Program-made: the position numbers and the translations under genes
Assembly (NCBI RefSeq): GCF_030252345.1
Contig: NZ_CP126980.1
Location: 7,889,501-7,953,500 of the forward strand
DNA length: 64,000 bases
Source: Actinoplanes oblitus
GTDB taxonomy: Bacteria > Actinomycetota > Actinomycetes > Mycobacteriales > Micromonosporaceae
Direction of reading: 5' to 3'
Notes under the pieces: model-generated
What the model was told of the DNA's origin: nothing
Database searches by the model: none
Seen by the model: only the letters and a program-made list of their open reading frames with translations
Part shown: in pieces, positions 50,216 through 58,940 of the stretch
Position numbering within the stretch: position 1 is the first letter of the stretch
Layout: each line of letters opens with the position of its first letter

Positions 50216-51109
50216 ATGGCTGACGAGCGGATGACCGGAGTTGACCTGGACCGGCTGCGGTCGTTCCGGGTCCTCGCGGAGGAGCTGCACTTCACCCGGG
50301 CCGCCGCCCGCCTGCACCTGACCCAGCCGGCGCTGAGCCAGCAGGTCCGGGCGCTGGAACGCCAGCTCGGCGCCGAACTGGTGCGACGCGACGCCCGCGG
50401 TTGCACCCTGACCGAGGTGGGCCGGATCGTCGCCGCCGAGGCGCAACGCCTGCTGGCCGAGGTGGACGCGGGTGCCGCCCGGATCAGGGCGGCCGCCGGC
50501 GGTTTCGACGGTCGCCTGCGGCTGGCGTACACCCGCTCGGCGCGCGGCGGCCGGGTCGATGCCCTCATCGCCCGGTTCCGGGAGAGGTACCCGCAGGTCG
50601 AGATCGTCGCGGAGACGGCGTGGACCGCGCCGAACGTGGCGGGTCTGCTCGCCGGGCGCTACGACGCGGCGTTCGTCCGCCCGCCGATCGAGGAGCCGTC
50701 GCTGACCTGCCGGCACGTCGACAGCGAGGAACTGCTGCTGGCCGTGCCGCAGCGGCATCGCCTGGCCGCGTGCCGGCGCGTCCAGCGCAGCGACATCGTG
50801 GAGGAGCCCGCGGTGATGTGGCCACGCGACAACGGCCCGGGAATGTACGACCGGATCATCGCGCAGGTCTGGCCGCACGGCGGCTTCCGCCTGGCTCACC
50901 ACGAGCCGGACGACGAACAACTACTCCGGGCCGTGGCCGGGGGCACGGTGATCGCCGCGGTGCCGGCGGGCCGCGCCCGGGCGCTGACCATGCCGGGGGT
51001 ACGCCTGCGCCGGTTCGCCGCGCCGGTCCCCACCGTGGACACCGCCCTGGCCTACCAGACCAACTCCACCAACCCCGCCGTGCACCGCCTGGCCGCCCTG
51101 CTGGCGTAG
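50216..51109 (+). CDS. LysR-family transcriptional regulator
   Basis: A 297-residue regulator. The helix-turn-helix is at residues ~10-70 (LRSFRVLAEELHFTRAAARLHLTQPALSQQVRALERQLG), and the rest is the two-lobed effector domain. It is divergent from the DAO-family oxidase, the usual arrangement for a regulator and its target. The 106-bp gap contains ATAACCGG and CCATAAG elements that could form a LysR site. ATG 50216 has TAAGGT 6 bp upstream and no ribosome binding site, so it is probably leaderless. Confidence 0.9.
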   Translation: MADERMTGVDLDRLRSFRVLAEELHFTRAAARLHLTQPALSQQVRALERQLGAELVRRDARGCTLTEVGRIVAAEAQRLLAEVDAGAARIRAAAGGFDGRLRLAYTRSARGGRVDALIARFRERYPQVEIVAETAWTAPNVAGLLAGRYDAAFVRPPIEEPSLTCRHVDSEELLLAVPQRHRLAACRRVQRSDIVEEPAVMWPRDNGPGMYDRIIAQVWPHGGFRLAHHEPDDEQLLRAVAGGTVIAAVPAGRARALTMPGVRLRRFAAPVPTVDTALAYQTNSTNPAVHRLAALLA

Positions 51110-51153
51110 GCGTGGCCGCGGGTTGGCGGGAAAGCCGACGACAAGGAGGACGC

Positions 51154-51927
51154 ATGGCGCAGTCGAGAAGTGGTGGCAGTCTCCCGGTGTGGCGAGCGAT
51201 GGTGCTCATCGGCGCCGCGGGGACCGCGGCCGGCCTGATCGGCAAGCTCCCGTGGCTCGGGCTGGTGGCCGGACCGCTGAGCATCATCGGCGTGGTGGGG
51301 CTGCTGGTCGCGCAACGCACCGCCCGGGTGCGGCCGGGGCGCGAGAAATCCCGGGCCCGCCCGGGTGCGGCGGGCGCCGCGCGACGGTGGCCGGCCCGGG
51401 TGTGGGTCGGGGCGGGTGCCGCGGTCGCGGTGGCGATCGGAGCGGCGGCACTGCTGGCCCACCCCTGGTCGCGGGACGACCACCTGGCCAAGCCGGGGGC
51501 GGCCCGGACACCGCTGAGCCTCTACATGGTCCGGGACGTCCTGCCGGGGCCGTGCGAGCCGGGTCTTCCGGACAGCACGACGCGGTACACCAGTGCCGAC
51601 GGCAGTGAATGCGTACGGGTGTCGGCCGACGGCGGGCTCACCGCGCGGCAACTGGAGCAGGTGCGGGTGGACGACGACAGCGCGCAGGGAAACGGCTGGA
51701 CGGTGACGGTGACCTTCGGGAGCGAGGACGCCGCCCGGTTCACCGACCTGTCCGGGCGCCTGAGCGTCCTGCCGCGGCCCCGCAACCAGCTCGCCGTCGT
51801 TCTGGGCTCCCGGATGCTCAGCGATCCGATGATCGAGGATCGCTTGACCGCCGGCACCGCGACGATCGCCACCCGACTGACCCGGGACGAGGCTCAGGCC
51901 GTGGCCGGCGAACTGGGCGCACGCTGA
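51154..51927 (+). CDS. Membrane-anchored protein with SecD P1-head-like domain
   Basis: A 257-residue protein with AAGGAGG 4 bp upstream. Membrane segments are at ~13-60 (MVLIGAAGTAAGLIGKLPWLGLVAGPLSIIGVVGLLVA in two pieces) and ~82-103. The outer part (~120-257) has a Cys pair (GPCEPG, GSECVRV) and ends NQLAVVLGSRMLSDPMIEDRLTAGTATIA, which matches the P1 head subdomain of SecD (NQLAIVLDG..IS.P.I...I.GG.A.I). It is not a SecD, since the permease half is missing; actinomycetes have several such single-domain proteins of unknown role. Confidence 0.7.
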   Translation: MAQSRSGGSLPVWRAMVLIGAAGTAAGLIGKLPWLGLVAGPLSIIGVVGLLVAQRTARVRPGREKSRARPGAAGAARRWPARVWVGAGAAVAVAIGAAALLAHPWSRDDHLAKPGAARTPLSLYMVRDVLPGPCEPGLPDSTTRYTSADGSECVRVSADGGLTARQLEQVRVDDDSAQGNGWTVTVTFGSEDAARFTDLSGRLSVLPRPRNQLAVVLGSRMLSDPMIEDRLTAGTATIATRLTRDEAQAVAGELGAR

Positions 51928-52384
51928 GCACACGCCCCGTCGTACCGGACGCGCCGCCGATCCACGAAACGCCACCGGTCCGGGCGGACTGCGCCGTCAT
52001 TCCCGTCCGGCCGGGCCCCCGGCGACAATCAACGCCTTACCGCATTGCCGCATTGTTGTCCACGACCGGTCGGCCCTTTCCGGCAACGATACCGGTCAGT
52101 CATTGGTTACATCCTTTACACCAGACATTGCCCGCAGACGATCCACGAAACGCACAGATCCCACCGCGTATCCGGCCGATGTCCCAGCTCAGCTGAGTTG
52201 CCGAGATCCACACCAGGGCGGGAAGTCTGATGTAGACATAATGTCGACGAAGTCCTTTCCATACTGTCGGATATTGTCGAAGATGGACCCCTGGACTTAG
52301 ACGTCCATCGCTTTACAATCCAAGCTGCCATCGGGGACGGTGGCCAAGTGGTCTGTCTCAGGTTCTCGCGGTGGAGGGCTCCCC
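51928..52384. other. Gene-free promoter region of the SARP operon
   Basis: About 460 bp without a convincing gene and more AT-rich than usual. It holds GATCCACGAAACGC twice (51959 and 52140), a palindrome CTCAGCTGAG (52188-52197), TGTCGA/TGTCGG repeats around 52241-52280 and an inverted repeat ATGGAC...GTCCAT (52283-52308). The SARP promoter should lie here; I cannot place -10 and -35 boxes with certainty. Confidence 0.5.
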
Positions 52385-52408
52385 ATGACTGACGGCCGGC
52401 TGCGGTGA
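52385..52408 (+). other. Possible 7-codon leader peptide coupled to the SARP gene
   Basis: ATG ACT GAC GGC CGG CTG CGG TGA encodes MTDGRLR. GGAGGG lies about 7 bp before its ATG, whereas the SARP GTG at 52405 has no good site of its own and overlaps this TGA (GTGA). Translation of the leader may bring ribosomes to the regulator start. Confidence 0.4.
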
Positions 52409-55293
52409 GAGGCTGCCACGGGCCACGGGTCCGTCTCCAGGTCCTCGGGCCGCTGCTCGGCTGGCGCGACGACGAGCAGGTCAGCCTCGGTCCGTTGCGC
52501 CAGCAGGTGGTGCTCGCCGTGCTTGCCCTGAGTGCGAACCGGCCGACCGGCCGCGCCGAGCTGATCGAGGCGGTCTGGGGCGAGTCCACCCCGGCGTACG
52601 CGGTGAATCTCGTCCAGAAGTACGTGTCCGGTCTGCGCCGCGTGCTGGAACCGGTGCGGCCCGGCCACCACCCGTCGCAGGTGCTGTCCTGGACCGACGC
52701 CGGATATCTCCTGTCGTTGCCGCACGGCGCACTCGACCTCGAGGAGTTCGACCGCGGGGTGGCCCGCGCCCGGGCCGCCGTCGCGGAGGGTGACCTGAAA
52801 GCGGCGTCCCGATCGCTGCACGCCGCCCTCGAGCTGTGGCGCGGCCCCGCTCTCAACGGCTTGTCGAGCCCGTTGCTGGACGCCGAGCGCAACCGCCTGG
52901 CCGAGCGGCGGATCAGCGCGCTGGAGGAGCGCATCGAGATCGACCTGGCTCTGGGCGATCGCCGTGACCTGGCCGAGGAGGCCGGCCGCCTGGTGGCCGA
53001 GCACCCCCTGCGGGAACGGCTGCGGGCCTTGCTCATGCGGGCGCTGTACCAGCAGGGACGGCAGGGCGAAGCGCTCGCCGCCTTCCGCGCGGCCCGCGAC
53101 CACCTGCGCTCCGAGCTCGGCGTGGAGCCCGCGGCGGAACTGCAGGCGCTGCACAAGCGGATCCTCAACGGCGATCCGGACCTGCTGGCCCCCGGGCCGT
53201 GGCCGCCGCCGGCGCCCGCGCCGGTCTCCCCCCGACCGGACCAGCTCCCCCTCCGCCCGGCCCAGCCGGCACCCCGACCGGCTCAGCTGCCCCACGGGCT
53301 GCCCGAGTTCGTCGGTCGCCGGGCCGAGCTGGACCGCCTCGACGCCCTGGCCGCCAGCGGGCAGAGCGTGATGATCGCGGCCATCACCGGCACCGCCGGT
53401 GTCGGCAAGACCTCACTGGCCGTGCAGTGGGCGCACCGGATCAGCGACCGGTTCCCGGACGGCCAGCTGTACGTGAACCTGCACGGTTTCGAACCGTCCG
53501 GGTCGCTCGCCCGACCGGGCGAGGTGCTGCGCGGCTTCCTCGACGCGCTGGGGGTCGGTGCGCAGCAGATCGCGGGCACGGTCGACGAGTTGGCCGCCCG
53601 CTACCGGAGCCTGCTCGCCGGCCGGCGCCTGCTGCTGGTGCTGGACAACGCCCGCAACACCGAGCAGGTGCACCCGCTGCTGCCCGGGACGCCCGGCTGC
53701 ATGGTCGTGGTGACCAGCCGCAGCCGGCTCGCCGGCCTGGTCGCGGCCGGCGCGGTCCCGGTGACCGTGGACCTGCCGACCGCCGAGGAGGCAGCGGAAC
53801 TGCTGAGCCGCCGGATCGGTCCCGAGCGGGTGGCCACCGAGCCGCAGGCGGCGGCCGCGGTGGTCGCGGCCTGCGCCCGGCTCCCGCTGGCGCTGGCCCT
53901 GGTCGCCTCCAGGGCCGCACCGCACCCGCAGTACCGGCTGTCCGCGCTGGCGGCGGAGCTGCGCCCGGCCCGCGCCGACGTGCTGGACGCGTTCATCGGC
54001 GAGACCGAGAGCACCGACGCGCGGGCCGTCCTGTCCTGGTCGTACCACCAGCTCAGCGACCCGGCGGCCCGGCTGTTCCGGCTGCTCGGGCTGCACCCGG
54101 GACCGGACATCACCGCGCCGGCCGCGGCCAGCCTCGCCGGGGTCCCGGCGCGACAGGCCCGCCGGATGCTGGCCGAACTGTCCGGCGCCCACATGCTCGA
54201 GGAGCACACCCCCGGCCGCTTCGCCTTCCACGACCTCCTGCGGGCGTACGCGGCCGAACAGGTCGAGGAGGAGGAGTCGGCGACCGAGCGGCAGGCGGCG
54301 ACCGAGCGGCTGCTCGACCACTACCTGCACTCCGCGCATGCCGCCGACCGCACCCTGTATCCGTACCGGACGCCGATCATCGTCGGTCCTCCCGGTCCGG
54401 CCGCCACGGTGCTCGCCTTCGCCTCCCCGGACGAGGCGCTGGCCTGGTTCACCGCCGAGCAACCGGTGCTGCTGAACGCTATCGCCCACGCCACCGGGGC
54501 CGGATTCACCGCGTACACCAGCCTTCTCACCTGGACGGTCACCGCGTTCCTCAACTACCAGGGTCAGTTCCACAGCTGGGCCCGGTGCCTGCGGGCGGCC
54601 CTGCTCGCCAGCCGCCAGCTGGGCGACCGGGCCGGCGTGGCGCAGGCCCATCAGCTGCTCAACATCGCCTGCCGTCACCTGGGCCTGATCGCCGAGGCCG
54701 ACACCCACGCCGGGCGCGCGCTCCAGCTGTACGACCAGCTCGGTGACGGGTCCCGCCAGGGCCGGCTGCTGCTCGACATCGCCCGCGGACTGGAACACCG
54801 GGGCGAGTACGAACAGGCCCTGCGGCGGGCCACCCGTGCCCTGTGCCAGTTCCACGACGCCGGCGACCGGATGGGCAAGGCCGACGCGCTGAGCTGGGTC
54901 GGCTGGTACTACAGCCGGCTCGGCGACCACGACGCGGCGATGCGCCACTGTCACGACGCGCTGCGCCTGCACCGCGAGGGCAACTGGCCCGGCCAGGCCG
55001 ACACCTGGGCCATCCTCGGCAACGCCCACCACCACCTCGGTCACTACGACGAGGCACTGAACTCCTATGCGCAGGCGCTCGCCCGGTGGGGTGAGCTCGG
55101 CGACCGCTACGAGGTGGCGATCACCCTGCAGCGCCTCGGCGACACCCAGGAGGCAGCCGGCCGCCTCGACCGGGCCCGGAGCCGATGGCAGCAGGCCCGC
55201 ACGATCTTGGAGGAGCTCGGCCACCCCGACGCCGCACTCCTGCAGGCACGGTTGGACGCTCACGGCGCCGTCGGCGCCGCTAACGAAAGGTGA
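52405..55293 (+). CDS. SARP/AfsR-family regulator with NB-ARC and TPR domains
   Basis: A 962-residue transcriptional activator of natural-product clusters. The winged-helix DNA-binding domain is at ~8-95 and the bacterial transcriptional activation domain (BTAD) at ~100-255 (LDLEEFDRGVARARAAVAEGD, LALGDRRDLAEE). After a Pro-rich linker (265-295) comes the NB-ARC ATPase, with Walker A GTAGVGKT (329-336) and Walker B LLLVLDNAR (~413). TPR repeats fill ~640-960 (YYSRLGDHDAAMRHCHDALRLHREG and similar). It is the first gene of the locus. SARPs bind direct heptamer repeats, and such repeats lie at 57519, ahead of the operon downstream. Confidence 0.92.
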   Translation: MRGCHGPRVRLQVLGPLLGWRDDEQVSLGPLRQQVVLAVLALSANRPTGRAELIEAVWGESTPAYAVNLVQKYVSGLRRVLEPVRPGHHPSQVLSWTDAGYLLSLPHGALDLEEFDRGVARARAAVAEGDLKAASRSLHAALELWRGPALNGLSSPLLDAERNRLAERRISALEERIEIDLALGDRRDLAEEAGRLVAEHPLRERLRALLMRALYQQGRQGEALAAFRAARDHLRSELGVEPAAELQALHKRILNGDPDLLAPGPWPPPAPAPVSPRPDQLPLRPAQPAPRPAQLPHGLPEFVGRRAELDRLDALAASGQSVMIAAITGTAGVGKTSLAVQWAHRISDRFPDGQLYVNLHGFEPSGSLARPGEVLRGFLDALGVGAQQIAGTVDELAARYRSLLAGRRLLLVLDNARNTEQVHPLLPGTPGCMVVVTSRSRLAGLVAAGAVPVTVDLPTAEEAAELLSRRIGPERVATEPQAAAAVVAACARLPLALALVASRAAPHPQYRLSALAAELRPARADVLDAFIGETESTDARAVLSWSYHQLSDPAARLFRLLGLHPGPDITAPAAASLAGVPARQARRMLAELSGAHMLEEHTPGRFAFHDLLRAYAAEQVEEEESATERQAATERLLDHYLHSAHAADRTLYPYRTPIIVGPPGPAATVLAFASPDEALAWFTAEQPVLLNAIAHATGAGFTAYTSLLTWTVTAFLNYQGQFHSWARCLRAALLASRQLGDRAGVAQAHQLLNIACRHLGLIAEADTHAGRALQLYDQLGDGSRQGRLLLDIARGLEHRGEYEQALRRATRALCQFHDAGDRMGKADALSWVGWYYSRLGDHDAAMRHCHDALRLHREGNWPGQADTWAILGNAHHHLGHYDEALNSYAQALARWGELGDRYEVAITLQRLGDTQEAAGRLDRARSRWQQARTILEELGHPDAALLQARLDAHGAVGAANER

Positions 55294-55517
55294 GAAGGTT
55301 GTCACAGAGAGAATCGGAGAAGGACACCGGGAGCACACGCGCCCGGCGGGCCGCTGTCGTCATCCTGCGCGGCCTCGCCGCCGGGGCGGTCCTGAGCGGC
55401 GGGGCCGCCGTGGCCGATCCGGCACCGTCCGTCCACGACCAATTCCAGTCAGCCTTCGTGGCGGGCGCGGCGCAGAGCGACGACGGTCTCAGCCTCCAGA
55501 TCGTTCTGGGGGAGTAA
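55290..55517 (+). CDS. Candidate RiPP precursor peptide (75 residues)
   Basis: GTG 55290 overlaps the SARP stop (GTGA), and the rSAM gene starts 6 bp after its TAA. The N-terminal third is charged (MRRLSQRESEKDTGSTRARR), the middle is hydrophobic (AAVVILRGLAAGAVLSGGAAV) and the C-terminal part (DPAPSVHDQFQSAFVAGAAQSDDGLSLQIVLGE) contains no Cys. Position next to a RiPP-type radical SAM enzyme makes it the candidate substrate. The hydrophobic middle could instead be a signal or membrane segment. It is not AfsS-like although it follows an AfsR-like gene. No known precursor family was recognised. Confidence 0.5.
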   Translation: MRRLSQRESEKDTGSTRARRAAVVILRGLAAGAVLSGGAAVADPAPSVHDQFQSAFVAGAAQSDDGLSLQIVLGE

Positions 55518-55522
55518 CGGCA

Positions 55523-57439
55523 GTGGTCACCGAACTGCCGCTGGTCAGCGGGGACGCCCCGGCCGTCCCCGCGGGTCTCCCCCACCTCGGTGCCGGGCAA
55601 CGGGCGGACTGGCCGGTGGTGCTGGTGGCGATGCCGTTCCTGGAGACCGGCTGGCCCTCCATCCAGATCGGCCTGCTCGCGGCCATCCTGCGGCAGCACG
55701 GCTATCCGGCGCGGACCCTGCACGCGAACCTCGACTTCGCCGCCCGGCTGGGAGCCGACTACTACCACCTCCTGGCCGGGCGCCAGGCCCGGATGGTCGC
55801 GGACTGGCTGTTCTCGCTGGAGGCGTTCGGGTCCGCCGCCCCGGACCCGGACGCCCGGCTGCTGGACGACTACGCCACCGAGCTGGCGGTGCTGGGTGAC
55901 GCCGGCGAGTCGGAGTGGCGCGATCGGCTGCTGCGGGTCCGGCACGAGGACACGCCGGCCTACCTGGACGCGCTCGCCGCCGACCCGGTCTTCCACGGCG
56001 TCCGGGCGGTCGGGTTCACCACCACGTTCCAGCAGAACTCCGCGTCGTTCGCCCTGGCGCGCCGGCTCAAGCAGCGCTACCCCGGCCTGGTCACCATCTT
56101 CGGCGGCGCGAACTTCGACGGCGAGATGGGCCCGGAATGGGTCCGGGCGGTGGACTGCGTCGACATGGCAGTGGTCGGGGAGGCCGACACCGCCCTCCCC
56201 CGGCTGCTGGACTGCCTGGTCGCCGGGGCCAGCCCGGGCACCGTCCCGGGTGTGGTGTACCGGGACGGCGGCGACGTGGTGATCACGCCGCCGGCCCCGC
56301 CGCTCCGTCACCTGGACGACCACCCGCTGCCGGACTACACCGAGTATTTCGAGCGGGCCGGCCGGCTCGGCGTGCTGCCCCGGACCGGCCCGAGCCCCGT
56401 ACCGATTCCCTTCGAGACCGCTCGCGGCTGCTGGTGGGGTGAGAAGCACCACTGCACCTTCTGCGGGCTCAACGGCTCCAGCATGCAGTTCCGGTCGAAG
56501 TCCCCGCAGCGGGTGGCCGACGAACTGCTCGCCCAGGCCCGCCGGTACCGCAGCTTCCGGTTCCACGGCGTGGACAACATCGTCGACATGGCCTATCTGA
56601 CGGACCTGTTCCCGGTGCTGGCGCGGGCCGGCATCACCCTGGACATCTTCTACGAGGTCAAGGCGAACCTGAACCGCGGTCAGGTCCGCGCGTTGGCCCA
56701 GGGCGGGGTGACCGGGATCCAGCCGGGCATCGAATCGCTGAGCTCGAACGTGCTGCGGCTGATGAACAAGGGGGTCCGCGCCGCGCAGAACGTCAACCTG
56801 CTGCGCTGGGCCGCGTACTACGGCGTCGGGTGCGGCTGGAACATCCTCTGGGGTTTTCCGGGCGAGACCGAACAGGATTACCGCGACCAGGCGGCGGTGC
56901 TGCCGCATCTGGTGCACCTCGCGCCGCCGTCCAGCGCCGGGCGGCTGTGGATCGAGCGGTTCAGCCCGCTGTTCACCGCGTCGCCGACGAAGACCCCGGA
57001 ACAGGCGTACGCCTATGTCTACCCCGCCGAGGTCGACCTGCGCCGGACCGCCTACTTCTTCGAGTACGACCTGCCCGGCGCGCTGCCCGACCACGCCTAC
57101 GACGGCGTACGCCAAGGGGTGGCCGACTGGGTGTCGGCCTGGAACGACGGCGGCCGGCCGACGCTGACTTTCTGGTCGTCGCCGGGACTGGTCCAGATCT
57201 ACGACGGCCGGCGTCCGGGTAGCGAGGGCACCTACACGTTCGAGGGACCGATCGCCGATCTGTACACGCTGTGCAGCGACCGGCCGATCGGCGCGGCCGC
57301 GGCCCACGAACGGCTGGGCGGGCGCCTGTCCCCGGACGAGATCCGCGAGGCGTTCGACGAGTTCCAGCAGCGTGGCCTGATGTTCCTGGACGAGTCGCTG
57401 GCCTTGTCCCTGGCGCTGCCGGCCGGCCCGCCACGCTGA
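55523..57439 (+). CDS. B12-dependent radical SAM enzyme, RiPP C-methyltransferase type
   Basis: A 638-residue enzyme. The N-terminal B12-binding region runs to ~250 (PVVLVAMPFLETGWPSIQIGLLAAILRQHG, TIFGGANFDG, VVGEAD). The radical SAM core has RGCWWGEKHHCTFCGLNG, with Cys303, Cys311 and Cys314 for the 4Fe-4S cluster; this C-x7-C-x2-C form and its flanks are typical of the rSAM_ocin_1 / RiPP maturation C-methyltransferase group. GIQPGIESLSSNVLRLMNKG and GWNILWGFPGE follow. The last ~130 residues resemble that group's C-terminal region. It probably methylates unactivated carbons of a peptide. GTG 55523 follows GGGGGAG. Confidence 0.87.
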   Translation: MVTELPLVSGDAPAVPAGLPHLGAGQRADWPVVLVAMPFLETGWPSIQIGLLAAILRQHGYPARTLHANLDFAARLGADYYHLLAGRQARMVADWLFSLEAFGSAAPDPDARLLDDYATELAVLGDAGESEWRDRLLRVRHEDTPAYLDALAADPVFHGVRAVGFTTTFQQNSASFALARRLKQRYPGLVTIFGGANFDGEMGPEWVRAVDCVDMAVVGEADTALPRLLDCLVAGASPGTVPGVVYRDGGDVVITPPAPPLRHLDDHPLPDYTEYFERAGRLGVLPRTGPSPVPIPFETARGCWWGEKHHCTFCGLNGSSMQFRSKSPQRVADELLAQARRYRSFRFHGVDNIVDMAYLTDLFPVLARAGITLDIFYEVKANLNRGQVRALAQGGVTGIQPGIESLSSNVLRLMNKGVRAAQNVNLLRWAAYYGVGCGWNILWGFPGETEQDYRDQAAVLPHLVHLAPPSSAGRLWIERFSPLFTASPTKTPEQAYAYVYPAEVDLRRTAYFFEYDLPGALPDHAYDGVRQGVADWVSAWNDGGRPTLTFWSSPGLVQIYDGRRPGSEGTYTFEGPIADLYTLCSDRPIGAAAAHERLGGRLSPDEIREAFDEFQQRGLMFLDESLALSLALPAGPPR

Positions 57440-57462
57440 CCTGACGGCCCCATCTCCTCTGC

Positions 57463-57500
57463 CGGCCCCCGCTTCGTCCACCTGGACGAGTCGGGGGCCG
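57463..57500 (+). terminator. Strong hairpin terminator after the radical SAM gene
   Basis: CGGCCCCCG pairs with CGGGGGCCG (57492-57500), and inside it TCGTCCA pairs with TGGACGA, giving a nearly continuous 16-bp stem. It lies 24 bp after the rSAM stop and should separate the transcript from the hydroxylase operon. Confidence 0.7.
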
Positions 57501-57518
57501 TCGTGTGCCCGCGGCCCG

Positions 57519-57572
57519 TTCCAGCCCGAGTTCCCGGTCGCTTCCAGCGGTCCTTCCGGCGGGTGTTCCAGG
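57519..57572 (+). promoter_or_regulatory. SARP-type direct repeat array
   Basis: TTCCAGC (57519), TTCCCGG (57531), TTCCAGC (57542), TTCCGGC (57554) and TTCCAGG (57566) are direct repeats 11-12 bp apart, on one face of the helix. SARPs bind heptamer repeats at such spacing just upstream of -10. The array lies about 100-150 bp before the hydroxylase operon, so the SARP encoded upstream is the natural candidate. Confidence 0.55.
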
Positions 57573-57665
57573 GGCACCCCAGACGATCGGGGTGCGGCGG
57601 TCGAGAGCGGTTCCTCACCGGAACGGGCCGATCGCGGGCACGAGCGATAAGTCGAGGTGAGATGC

Positions 57666-58940
57666 ATGACAGACCATGAGGTCGGCATTCTGGCGATCGG
57701 CGCGGGGCCGGCCAATCTGGCTCTCGCAGTGGCGCTTGAGGACTCCGGCCCGGCGGATCTGGCCGGCAGCACGATGCTGCTGGAGCAGAGCCCGGACATC
57801 AAATGGCAGCGCAATCTCCTGATGCCGTGGGCGCGCAGCCAGGTGTCGTTCCTCAAGGACCTGGTGACGTTGCGCAACCCGCGCAGCCGGTTCTCGTTCC
57901 TCAACTTCCTGCACGAGAGCGGCCGCCTGAACGAGTTCGTCAACATGGGCACCTTCCACCCGTTCCGGTGGGAGCTGTCGGACTATCTGCAGTGGGCCGC
58001 CTCCAACCTGGAGCGGGTACGCATCCGCTACAACGCGCGGGCGTCGGCGATCGAGGCGACCGTCGCCGCCGACGGATCGATCGCCGGCTGGCAGGTCACC
58101 CTGACCGACGGCGACACGATCCGCTGCCGTGACCTGGTCATCGGGGGCGGACGGGATCCGCACATCCCGGAGGTCTTCGGCGCGCTCCCGGCCGACCGGG
58201 TCATCCACAGCACCAAGTTCCAGAGCCGGATCGGCCAGATCCCCGACGACCGGCCGGTCCGGGCGGTGGTCATCGGCGGAGCCCAGAGCTCGGCCGAGAT
58301 GTTCTACGCCATGCACCAGAACCTGCCGATGAGCCAGCTGACCTGGGTGATCCGCTCGGTGGGGCTGCAGAACTATCAGACCAGCAAATTCGTCAACGAA
58401 CTGTTCTTCCCGTCGTTCGTCGACGAGTTCTACTCCAGCGCACCGGAGACCCGGGCCCAGATCCTCGACGAGATGCGCCTGACCAACTACGCCGGGCTCG
58501 CCCCGCCGTTCCTCGACGAGCTGTACACGATGCAGTACCAGCAGAAGTTCGTCGGACCGCACCGCTCGTCGATCCGCCCGATGTGCGAGGTCGTCGGGGC
58601 CACCATGGACGGCGGCGACGTGGTGCTGGACCTGCGCGACCGGACCAGCGGCAAGACCGAGCCGTTGCGCTGCGACGTGGTCCTGCTGGGCACCGGGTAC
58701 GACCAGCGGATGCCCCGGATGATGCGGGACCTGGCCGGCCGGATCGGCCTGGACAGCGTCACGGTCAGCCGGTCCTACCGGGTCGACATCGGCGACTCGG
58801 CCTGGGGTGCGCTGTATCTGCAGGGCTTCAACGAGCAGACCCACGGCATCGCCGATTCGCTGATCAGCGTGCTGGCCCACCGCTCGCAGGACATCCTCGA
58901 CGATCTGCTGGCGCGCCGCGCCGAGCAGCCGGTCTCCTGA
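57666..58940 (+). CDS. L-lysine/L-ornithine N-hydroxylase
   Basis: A 424-residue flavin-dependent monooxygenase that turns the side-chain amine of lysine or ornithine into a hydroxylamine. The FAD motif is IGAGPANLALA (~10-20), followed by LLMPWARSQVSFLKDLVTLRNPRSRFSF (~45-72), the NADPH motif VVIGGAQSSAE (~200) and the C-terminal LQGFNEQTHGIADSLISVLAHRS, all of the SidA/IucD/PvdA family. ATG 57666 follows GAGGTGAG. The next gene overlaps it by one base. No siderophore synthetase follows; the neighbours instead match hydrazine-forming pathways, where the enzyme makes N6-hydroxylysine. Confidence 0.9.
   Translation: MTDHEVGILAIGAGPANLALAVALEDSGPADLAGSTMLLEQSPDIKWQRNLLMPWARSQVSFLKDLVTLRNPRSRFSFLNFLHESGRLNEFVNMGTFHPFRWELSDYLQWAASNLERVRIRYNARASAIEATVAADGSIAGWQVTLTDGDTIRCRDLVIGGGRDPHIPEVFGALPADRVIHSTKFQSRIGQIPDDRPVRAVVIGGAQSSAEMFYAMHQNLPMSQLTWVIRSVGLQNYQTSKFVNELFFPSFVDEFYSSAPETRAQILDEMRLTNYAGLAPPFLDELYTMQYQQKFVGPHRSSIRPMCEVVGATMDGGDVVLDLRDRTSGKTEPLRCDVVLLGTGYDQRMPRMMRDLAGRIGLDSVTVSRSYRVDIGDSAWGALYLQGFNEQTHGIADSLISVLAHRSQDILDDLLARRAEQPVS

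Noticed and set aside
55290..55517. AfsS homologue, as expected after an AfsR-type gene
   Set aside because: It lacks the repeated motifs of AfsS and has a hydrophobic middle segment instead.
57666..58940. Siderophore pathway hydroxylase
   Set aside because: No NRPS, IucA/C synthetase, acyltransferase or ferric-siderophore transporter is near. The neighbours fit hydrazine formation better, though this is not proven.
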